IMG/VR virus record: IMGVR_UViG_3300005527_000040 | Location: 1-64,000 of that record | Direction: 5' to 3' (one strand) | DNA from: a virus | DNA: 64,000 nt | Part shown: positions 58,416-64,000 of the stretch, in pieces | How the letters are laid out: each line of letters opens with the position of its first letter | How positions within the stretch are numbered: position 1 is the first letter of the stretch | Notes under the pieces: model-generated | What the model was told of the DNA's origin: nothing | Seen by the model: the letters and a program-made list of their open reading frames with translations, nothing else | Database searches by the model: none | Made by a program: the position numbers and the translations under genes

Positions 58416-59336
58416 TCAGTTCCCCTCGTTGATGGTCTGGCGCGACAGAATATCGCAAGAGACAATAGCCGGTCGGTCGGAGAGCGTGGTGTGCGCGGGG
58501 TCAAACCCGATCTCAAATGAGACGTAGTACCCCGCCACAAATCCCGCGGCAGCCGCGTTTCCTGTACGGTGGACAACCCGCGTCAGGAGCCCGGCATCAT
58601 CGTAGGTGTCGTCAAGCGTAAGAGTGCCCGTAGGCGGCGCTGTTACGTCTTGAGAGCCACCGTTGAACACGGTGTAGTTGATGACCCACCGTACGGTTGC
58701 GCCGGACTGGTTGGTGTTGACGTTCTTCGTCCAATGGATGTGGAACGAGGCGTCGGAGACGTAGGATGTCGGGATCTTGCAGTACCCGTACACCTTGTCG
58801 ATGTCCTTCTTGTAGTGAAGGACGACCAAGGTGCCCATCAACTCGACATCCGGAGCAATGCCAGGCACGAAAGTCGCGCTGGTTGGGGTAATCCCTGGGG
58901 TGTGGATGACGCGCGTTGCACTCTCGGTGGCGAGGTCTCCTACCGCTTGGTACGTCCACTTCGTGCCGTCCCACTTCAGCAGATCACCAACCGCCGGGGC
59001 AGCCGCGTCTAAGGGGCGGGTGTCGAGCCCCTTTACAGTCGCCGATTGGATTCCGGTACCGAGAGCGGTTTCGACATCGTTCGTTAGCTGGGTGATGCCG
59101 CCAGCCGCCCCGCCAGCAACCTGATCCGCGAGCCAATCAAGGGCGTCGGGAACGTTGTCGGGCGGAGGAGCGCCCCAGTCAGAGGGGTCGTCTGGAGTGT
59201 AGGGAAACGGGTCGAATTGCGCGCCCCAGGTGTCGATGTCTACCCGCAGATCAAAGATTTCGCTCTTCAGCCCGCTACCCGGACGAAGTAGATGCGGGTG
59301 GATGGCGCTGTATTCGCGAAACCGTTTGATCGTCAT
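58416..59336 (-). CDS. Virion fibre-type protein sharing an N-terminal module with the 15624 gene
   Basis: ATG 59336 is preferred to one nine codons upstream, since GAGGAG lies seven bases before it. The 306-residue product carries PHLLRPGSGLKSEIFDLRVD near residues 14-34, matching the N-terminus of the 15624 product. A Gly/Ala stretch and KWDGTKWTYQ, a motif typical of fibre and collar proteins, follow, then a beta-rich C-terminal domain of about 150 residues. Endolysin follows one base after its stop. Probably a fibre or decoration protein. Confidence 0.65.
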   Translation of the reverse strand: MTIKRFREYSAIHPHLLRPGSGLKSEIFDLRVDIDTWGAQFDPFPYTPDDPSDWGAPPPDNVPDALDWLADQVAGGAAGGITQLTNDVETALGTGIQSATVKGLDTRPLDAAAPAVGDLLKWDGTKWTYQAVGDLATESATRVIHTPGITPTSATFVPGIAPDVELMGTLVVLHYKKDIDKVYGYCKIPTSYVSDASFHIHWTKNVNTNQSGATVRWVINYTVFNGGSQDVTAPPTGTLTLDDTYDDAGLLTRVVHRTGNAAAAGFVAGYYVSFEIGFDPAHTTLSDRPAIVSCDILSRQTINEGN

Positions 59337-59346
59337 AACGCACTCC

Positions 59347-59790
59347 TCACGACGCGACCTCAAACCACCTGTAGGTCACACCCAGCGCGCTAGGAGCCCC
59401 GGTGTGTACGATCTGAACTCGCAGATACAGGCCCGCCGCGATCTGCCCGGCGGTGGTCGCGTCTAACGTGCCGTTGTAGTCAAACGGAGCCAAAGGCATC
59501 TGATCGACGTACGTGGTTAAGACGGCTCCCGCTCCACGCCCGAGGATGTCATCTACATCCACTACTTGGAGAGTCACGGTGTCGCCTACAGAGGCACCCC
59601 GTGACCAGAAGAACCCGCCCTGAAGCCTCACCGCCTGTTCTAGGCGCAGGTCAAAGGAGTAGGTGCCTGCGGCAGGGACGGGACACAGTTGCCCACAAAA
59701 CCGCGCACCCTCCGCAGAGTAGGCGTAGGCGCTCTGAGCGACTACCGGAGCGCCATCTTGGCCGCGCAGCCCGCCAGCAATAGTGCCCAT
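59347..59790 (-). CDS. Small beta-rich virion protein
   Basis: The 147-residue product is beta-rich (AGTYSFDLRLEQAVRLQGGFFW, VGDTVTLQVVDVDDILG), with two cysteines near residue 32-36. It ends in YLRVQIVHTGAPSALGVTYRWFEV, a jelly-roll-like finish. It begins inside the stop of the DGTG-family gene at 59790. No motif beyond its beta character; a head-decoration or fibre-tip protein is plausible. Confidence 0.6.
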   Translation of the reverse strand: MGTIAGGLRGQDGAPVVAQSAYAYSAEGARFCGQLCPVPAAGTYSFDLRLEQAVRLQGGFFWSRGASVGDTVTLQVVDVDDILGRGAGAVLTTYVDQMPLAPFDYNGTLDATTAGQIAAGLYLRVQIVHTGAPSALGVTYRWFEVAS

Positions 59791-60428
59791 CAGACGAACT
59801 CCTGGTATCCACGAGCAATCGCGTACTGTCGCGGGGTGGCCGTAGAGACAAGCGCCGTAATCAGGTTGTCTCTAATCCGCATGATCAAGCGGTCCGTAGA
59901 CCCCTCAGTCAAAACGATAGGCGTGTCAAAGGTAAACGTAAACTGCAAGTAATCAGACTGCGCTGAGATTGCGTTTACCAAGTTAACAAAGTCGTCGGCG
60001 TAGTTCAGGTAGTCGCCTGCTATCCGAATAGGCTCTGCGGCAATCGGTACGGTGTTACCGCCCTGCACCGCCTCGATTTGAATACCGTTAGTAAGGCCCG
60101 TGGTAGTAGCTCCGTACTCGCGGAAGTCAGAGGTGGCTAACTCAAATCCGTCAGCCTCAATGACTACACGAAATCCCGTGATCCACTTAGTGGCACCCGC
60201 CACCGCATTAATAGAAAACTCTACCGGGGTGACGGACCCGTTTACTCGCTGATCAGACGAACCGGCGTTTGTGAGAAACTCTCGAAACAGCCGAAGGTTT
60301 GATAAGTCCTCGGGTGGCACGCCTTTGCTGGTTTCAGGGAGTACCTGCACTAGCAAAGCATTAGACGGCGTGACTACGGCTGTGCGCCCCGTCCCGGTCC
60401 CGTCATGGATTCGCGTTTTTACACTCAC
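59790..60428 (-). CDS. DGTG-motif virion protein, divergent copy
   Basis: The 212-residue product starts with TRIHDGTGTGRTAVVTPSNALLV, a looser match to the DGTGxGYxAxVDSxNRL start of the next two genes. The rest is a beta-rich domain with several aromatic and Asp residues. It is one of three adjacent copies that probably arose by duplication and may form a hetero-oligomeric layer on the capsid or a fibre. No other family known to me. Confidence 0.65.
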   Translation of the reverse strand: MSVKTRIHDGTGTGRTAVVTPSNALLVQVLPETSKGVPPEDLSNLRLFREFLTNAGSSDQRVNGSVTPVEFSINAVAGATKWITGFRVVIEADGFELATSDFREYGATTTGLTNGIQIEAVQGGNTVPIAAEPIRIAGDYLNYADDFVNLVNAISAQSDYLQFTFTFDTPIVLTEGSTDRLIMRIRDNLITALVSTATPRQYAIARGYQEFV

Positions 60429-60433
60429 GGCTG

Positions 60434-61039
60434 TCAGGTGTCGGGGCGGTAGTACGTCCGCGCTACAATGTTGATGTTTGCTGCGGTTGTTCCCGCTGGA
60501 GGCTGTACAAGCAGGCCCACGCTTGATCCTGTTGTAAGGATGCGGCCCGCCTCAATAATGAGCTGGTTTTCCCCCGTAGACTTAATCGGGAACTGTGATC
60601 CGGTGCCGCCGGTCAGGGTGTCAAAGTTTACTGCTGTGATGGTGGCAAAGCTGCTCTTGTAGAACAGGCCTAACGGTGTTTGAGCAGAGCCGTGGTTAAT
60701 GTTTGTAAGTCCCGCGGCGCTAGCGTTTGTGATGATGGTGCCTGCCGTGGGGTTGCGGCTGATTGTAAACAGCCAGTCTCCCGTGCCACCAGTCACAGTT
60801 CCAAACATTACTCGAAAGCGGTCTATGATGAGATCGCGCGGGGAGCTGTTGACAATGTAAAGCACCGCCGCGTTAGACACGCCGGTATAAGAGAGAAGTC
60901 CCGTCCCAATAGCAAACGCCTCTCCCTTTAGGGCAGCCTCCCGCTCCTCTTCCACTGACGAGGCGGCGACCTCAAGCCGGTTGGTGCTGTCTACTTTTGC
61001 GGCGTAACCAAAGCCGGTGCCGTCTTCAATGCGGGCCAT
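60434..61039 (-). CDS. DGTG-motif virion protein, copy 2
   Basis: The 201-residue product begins MARIEDGTGFGYAAKVDSTNRLEV, then GEAFAIGTGLLSYTG and a beta domain ending in a NIVARTYYRPDT tail. The first 50 residues align with the 61043 product (DGTGKGYFAQVDSSNRLRV ... GESFNVNT). It is separated by only a few bases from each neighbour. Likely a virion decoration or fibre-type protein; the shared start may be the attachment or trimerisation element. Confidence 0.7.
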   Translation of the reverse strand: MARIEDGTGFGYAAKVDSTNRLEVAASSVEEEREAALKGEAFAIGTGLLSYTGVSNAAVLYIVNSSPRDLIIDRFRVMFGTVTGGTGDWLFTISRNPTAGTIITNASAAGLTNINHGSAQTPLGLFYKSSFATITAVNFDTLTGGTGSQFPIKSTGENQLIIEAGRILTTGSSVGLLVQPPAGTTAANINIVARTYYRPDT

Positions 61040-61042
61040 GGT

Positions 61043-61618
61043 TCATTCTCCTGCGACGTACCCGGTAAACCCGGTGTAGATGTTAGCGGTCTGCGCGCCG
61101 TTAAGCTGGCAGGTTACGATCAGGCTTGCGTTGCGGGGGAGAGTAAGATTGACCGTACCAAAGACTCGGCTAGAGGCGGTCTGCGTCTGGTACAGCACCG
61201 GAGTACCGGCAGGCGTCCATGTGGGGCTGGACTTGGCGTCAAACGCAAAGATGCGGGCGTCACCAATCCTTCGGTTGGTGACGGTTACGTTTGTGCCTCC
61301 CGTGACGCTAGACGGGTTGCCGTAAACGCGCATTAGCGCGTTTTCCGTAGGCGACCCACCTGCCACACCGATGCCGATAAACCATGCAACGACAACCACA
61401 TCGGAGGCCTCGTTGTTTTTGAAGTAAAATAGAGGAAACTCTGTGCCCACCGTAACGGACACAAACTGAGTGTTGACGTTGAACGACTCGCCCGTCATGG
61501 AGGCGTCGTCATACGTAGTCTCACCCACGTTCCGAACGCGGAGACGGTTCGACGAGTCTACCTGGGCAAAGTAGCCCTTCCCCGTGCCGTCCTGGATGAT
61601 GCCGCCGATGCTGCTCAT
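61043..61618 (-). CDS. DGTG-motif virion protein, copy 3
   Basis: The 191-residue product begins MSSIGGIIQDGTGKGYFAQVDSSNRLRV, with GESFNVNTQF following. The C-terminal part (SSRVFGTVNLTLPRNASLIVTC) is beta-rich, as in the other copies. It overlaps the 61615 gene's stop by four bases. Same family and role as its neighbours, inferred from tandem arrangement and shared N-terminus. Confidence 0.7.
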   Translation of the reverse strand: MSSIGGIIQDGTGKGYFAQVDSSNRLRVRNVGETTYDDASMTGESFNVNTQFVSVTVGTEFPLFYFKNNEASDVVVVAWFIGIGVAGGSPTENALMRVYGNPSSVTGGTNVTVTNRRIGDARIFAFDAKSSPTWTPAGTPVLYQTQTASSRVFGTVNLTLPRNASLIVTCQLNGAQTANIYTGFTGYVAGE

Positions 61619-61887
61619 AGGGGGTCGTCCTCTTCTGTAATGGCCTCAAGGTGGCGGCGGATCGCCCCCAACTCCGTGAGTATCTTGCTTAGTAGCATAG
61701 TCGAGTTTATCGACTCAACTGCCTGCGCGTTCAGGTTCCCTTGGGTCAAGATGTCCGCGCTGATCCCCTCGGAATTGACGATGGTGGCTTCAACTTGAAG
61801 CCGGTACACGGAGCCGTCGTAGACAACGCCTACGAGGTTCCCTGTTGAGTCTACGAGGACACTCGCGGGGCTCCGGCTCATACCCAC
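61615..61887 (-). CDS. Small virion-operon protein, 90 residues
   Basis: The product begins with VLVDSTGNLVGVVYDGSVYRLQVEA, recalling the DGTG/NRLxV start of the neighbouring genes, then a helical C-terminus (MLLSKILTELGAIRRHLEAIT) ending in an acidic tail. The loss of the large beta domain suggests a truncated family member or a short connector. It is tightly coupled to both neighbours. Confidence 0.6.
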   Translation of the reverse strand: MGMSRSPASVLVDSTGNLVGVVYDGSVYRLQVEATIVNSEGISADILTQGNLNAQAVESINSTMLLSKILTELGAIRRHLEAITEEDDPL

Positions 61888-62363
61888 GTCCTAGTGCGGT
61901 TAGTCTCAAACACGCCGCTGTACGAGATGGCGTCTGTCAGCGTTAGAAGCACGGTGACTCCATCCATGTCGTACATCTTCCAGACCTCGGTGACCGGGAG
62001 GATACCCGTGTATGAGGTAGTCAGCTCGACAATCTTTTGTGTCTTGCCGCTGTCCTCGTACCAGATCTCCGACGTAGGAAGGATGCCTGAGTACACCGTC
62101 TCTTTGTAGGCTCCGCTGACAAATCCATCGGCGGGACCGTCATCAATAAAATGGATCAGGTCTCGAAGCGCCTTGTGCTGCGCCTCTGTAATGCCGCCCC
62201 CAGCACTCCTCGGATTGAAGTTTCCGATAGAGTCGCGCATGACGAAGCTGGTGCCGTCGTAGTTGAGGGCACCATCCTGCGTCGGGCCGATGGCGTTGGT
62301 GATGAGGCGGATCTCCTCATCCTCAATTAGCGCACCGGGGCGTCTATCGGGGGTCCTAGGCAC
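61878..62363 (-). CDS. Virion-operon protein with three internal repeats
   Basis: The start is GTG 62363, overlapping the previous gene by eight bases; a longer start would add an unlikely Arg-rich peptide read out of the neighbour. The 161-residue product has TQDGALNYDGTSFVM near the front, then repeats of about 30 residues that start YSGILPTSEIW, YTGILPVTEVW and YSGVFETNRTR. Repeats of this size suit an extended beta structure such as a fibre shaft. Function unknown. Confidence 0.65.
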   Translation of the reverse strand: MPRTPDRRPGALIEDEEIRLITNAIGPTQDGALNYDGTSFVMRDSIGNFNPRSAGGGITEAQHKALRDLIHFIDDGPADGFVSGAYKETVYSGILPTSEIWYEDSGKTQKIVELTTSYTGILPVTEVWKMYDMDGVTVLLTLTDAISYSGVFETNRTRTWV

Positions 62364-62916
62364 GCTTGCTCTTCTTCTTTCGCGGCTCTTCCGGCAAAGG
62401 CTCCGGCGGCGCTTGCGCGGCAAGCTCTTCTGCTAAACGACGCTCTTTGATGGAAGCTCCGGGGCGGAGTCCCACGGGGCGCGGACCTTCGTCAGCAACC
62501 GGTGCCTCGGCTTCTGCGGCGCGCGCCGCAAGGGCTACCCGAAGGGCCTCGGCTTTCCGTTCCTCGTCGTCCCTAAACTTCTTGACGAGCTGCACCGCCG
62601 CTTCCGCGCCGGATACCTTCCCCGTCTGAGCCATGCGATTGTTGTCCGCCTGCATGGTGAGGTTGGTCATCATTTGATGGGCACGCTCAACGTACTTCTT
62701 GATGAGCTTTGCCGTCTCAAGATCAAACTTGCCCTCGTCCATCTCGCGGTCGACGTGCTTGGCAAGACCCTCCACGGACTGCGCCGCTTGGCGGAAGGCT
62801 TGTGCAGCCCCCTCCAAGCGGTACAGATCCTTGGTTGCGGCTTCTAGGGCGTCGTCAAGACGGCACCCGATCTCGTGTGCCGTCCCGACCTTTACTTGTG
62901 CTTTTTCAATGCTCAT
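62356..62916 (-). CDS. Helical, charged protein (scaffold- or chaperone-like)
   Basis: The 186-residue product is almost entirely helical with coiled-coil segments (LEAATKDLYRLEGAAQAFRQAAQSV; LETAKLIKKYVERAHQMM) and a Pro/Glu/Lys-rich C-terminus ending KKKSKRA. There are no cysteines apart from one, and no enzyme motif. Located between a truncated structural gene and the repeat protein, it could be a scaffold or assembly chaperone. Composition alone supports this, so confidence in function is low. Confidence 0.65.
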   Translation of the reverse strand: MSIEKAQVKVGTAHEIGCRLDDALEAATKDLYRLEGAAQAFRQAAQSVEGLAKHVDREMDEGKFDLETAKLIKKYVERAHQMMTNLTMQADNNRMAQTGKVSGAEAAVQLVKKFRDDEERKAEALRVALAARAAEAEAPVADEGPRPVGLRPGASIKERRLAEELAAQAPPEPLPEEPRKKKSKRA

Positions 62917-62922
62917 TGGTTA

Positions 62923-64000
62923 TCAGGGCTGGCGATACGGGATCACGCAGAGCACGTCGCCCAGTTTGACGGAGAACTCAAACTTGAGTTGCGCCGCCGT
63001 CGCAAGGCTGGTGCCGGGGTAGTAGTCGTTGTTTGCTGAAGCATCAGCGCCTGGACGAAGAAGCTCACCGTTGAGGTAAACATCGTAGTCGAGCGTAAAG
63101 CTACCGGTGCTCATGTCCGGCAACGCCGTGTCGAGGTTGCCGTCAGCGAGGCTTACGTCGGCGTCGGCAACGGTAGTGACCGTAACGTTAGAGTACACCT
63201 TTGCGGCGCGATCCTTCGCGTAGGATGCGTTGATCGCAGCGAGGAGGGACACCTCACCAAAGTTCGCCTCAAATGCGTTCCACTCCGCCGTGGTGTCAGA
63301 CAGCTTGATGCCGCTGGTCTGCGCCCACGTCGAGCCGGTCTGGTTACCGTCATCGAGGTACAGCTCACCCGCGCCAAGGATGCGAAGGTCGTTCGTGGTG
63401 GTGCTCTCGATGAGACCCGCCGTCTCACCTACGTTGATGCGCTGACCGCCGGTGTCTACCCGGATGCCCTGGTCGAAGTCGTTGATGACCGCCGACGAGT
63501 CGAAGGTATCGACATCGCCCGACACAAGAAGTGTGGTCGTGCCGCCAGCGCTGCCCTCAGTGATCCGGAAGAGGGTCGCCTCAAGGTCGTCGCGGATCTC
63601 CCAGTAAAGGCCAGCACCCTCGATGTCGAGGATGGCATTGGTGGTGAGGTTGACCGGAGTCGCGCCTTGGTTGTCGTACGCGACCTGGCGCGTCTCAGAC
63701 GACGCCGACGGCACATCAACCTCAGCGCCCTTCAGGAAGTCCTGCTCGGTAAGGTCCTCAAGCGCCTTACGCGTGACGGAGGTGTAGTTGATGACCTTGT
63801 TCTCAACGTCCGCAAACGGAACCGCCTCAAGGTCGTCACCGGTCGCGTTGATGCGCACGAACGAGAGCTGCGCCCGGTTCGGCGTCGTTCCCGTCATTGT
63901 TGAGCCGTCGGTACTCGACTCGGTCTGGAACAACGCGTACACGACGCGGTTGCTCGACAGGACAGGATCACGCGTCGAGGCATCATAGACGCCACAAAGG
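62923..64000 (-). CDS. Virion structural protein, N-terminus beyond the window
   Basis: The frame is open without a stop from 62923 to the window's end (about 359 codons seen), so the start lies outside. The visible part has VVYALFQTE near the edge, RAQLSFVRINA and KVINYTSVTRKALEDL in the next 100 residues, then a long beta region and a C-terminal domain with DYDVYLNGELLRPG. These segments recall fibre or capsid-decoration proteins of large phages. It is probably the upstream part of the leftward structural block. Confidence 0.65.
   Translation of the reverse strand, partial: LCGVYDASTRDPVLSSNRVVYALFQTESSTDGSTMTGTTPNRAQLSFVRINATGDDLEAVPFADVENKVINYTSVTRKALEDLTEQDFLKGAEVDVPSASSETRQVAYDNQGATPVNLTTNAILDIEGAGLYWEIRDDLEATLFRITEGSAGGTTTLLVSGDVDTFDSSAVINDFDQGIRVDTGGQRINVGETAGLIESTTTNDLRILGAGELYLDDGNQTGSTWAQTSGIKLSDTTAEWNAFEANFGEVSLLAAINASYAKDRAAKVYSNVTVTTVADADVSLADGNLDTALPDMSTGSFTLDYDVYLNGELLRPGADASANNDYYPGTSLATAAQLKFEFSVKLGDVLCVIPYRQP

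Overview
This window is a piece of a large tailed-phage genome (Caudoviricetes, probably a myovirus). It carries a dense gene set with start/stop overlaps of the ATGA, GTGA and TGATG type, a portal protein, a gp25-like and a J-like baseplate protein, a gp5-like central spike, fibre-like proteins, an endolysin, and a complete replication and recombination module. There are no tRNAs, rRNAs, CRISPR arrays, insertion sequences or integrase, and no bacterial housekeeping genes. Large terminase, major capsid protein, tail sheath and tail tube were not recognised and presumably lie outside. The base composition looks moderately GC-rich. A signal-peptide/coiled-coil pair resembling spanins suggests a Gram-negative host, but this is inference.

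Layout. (1) 1-7292, leftward: a truncated central-spike gene and a giant single-chain RNA polymerase that fuses bacterial-type beta and beta' in one 2067-residue polypeptide. (2) 7356-11724, rightward: a self-contained cassette of two tiny ORFs, a CxxC protein, a MoxR-type AAA+ ATPase, a HExxH-like/VWA protein and a large unrecognised protein. It is closed by two tandem hairpin terminators. (3) 11808-17859, leftward: portal protein and four overlapping or closely spaced virion-type genes. (4) 17926-33997, rightward: SF2 helicase, family-4-like uracil-DNA glycosylase, DUF932-like protein, DnaB-like helicase, DnaG-like primase, zinc-rich putative ssDNA-binding protein, family A DNA polymerase, an aberrant RecA/UvsX-like protein, three nuclease genes (Hjc-like, Cas4/RecB-like, RusA-like) and several small proteins. 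It ends in a strong intrinsic terminator. (5) 34031-34266: a non-coding interval with an opposing leftward terminator, foldable sequence and a long imperfect palindrome. (6) 34267-34683: a small rightward membrane-protein gene. (7) 34740-64000, leftward: lysis-type membrane proteins, very large fibre and baseplate proteins, a membrane zinc metallopeptidase, a DUF5872/DUF6321/permuted NlpC-P60 protein, an amidase endolysin, a tandem family of DGTG-motif virion proteins, and a truncated structural gene. One rightward zinc-ribbon gene interrupts this block at 44080.

How it may work together. The polymerase is large enough to transcribe middle or late phage genes itself. A recurring element (GGTCAACG or GGTAACG followed by CTATCAG) lies just upstream of three rightward transcription units and is a candidate phage-specific promoter. 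The rightward block supplies a nearly self-sufficient replisome plus recombination functions, while the leftward blocks build the virion and lyse the host.

The most unusual items are: the fused RNA polymerase lacking the beta' N-terminal zinc ribbon; a RecA/UvsX-like protein with both Walker motifs altered; a downstream ORF at 33767-33997 that has no ordinary start codon but sits in the -1 frame of a GGGAAAA heptamer and also has an ATT codon behind a strong ribosome-binding site; a predicted leftward small RNA near 34.1 kb; the MoxR/VWA cassette; and peptide modules shared across several virion proteins.
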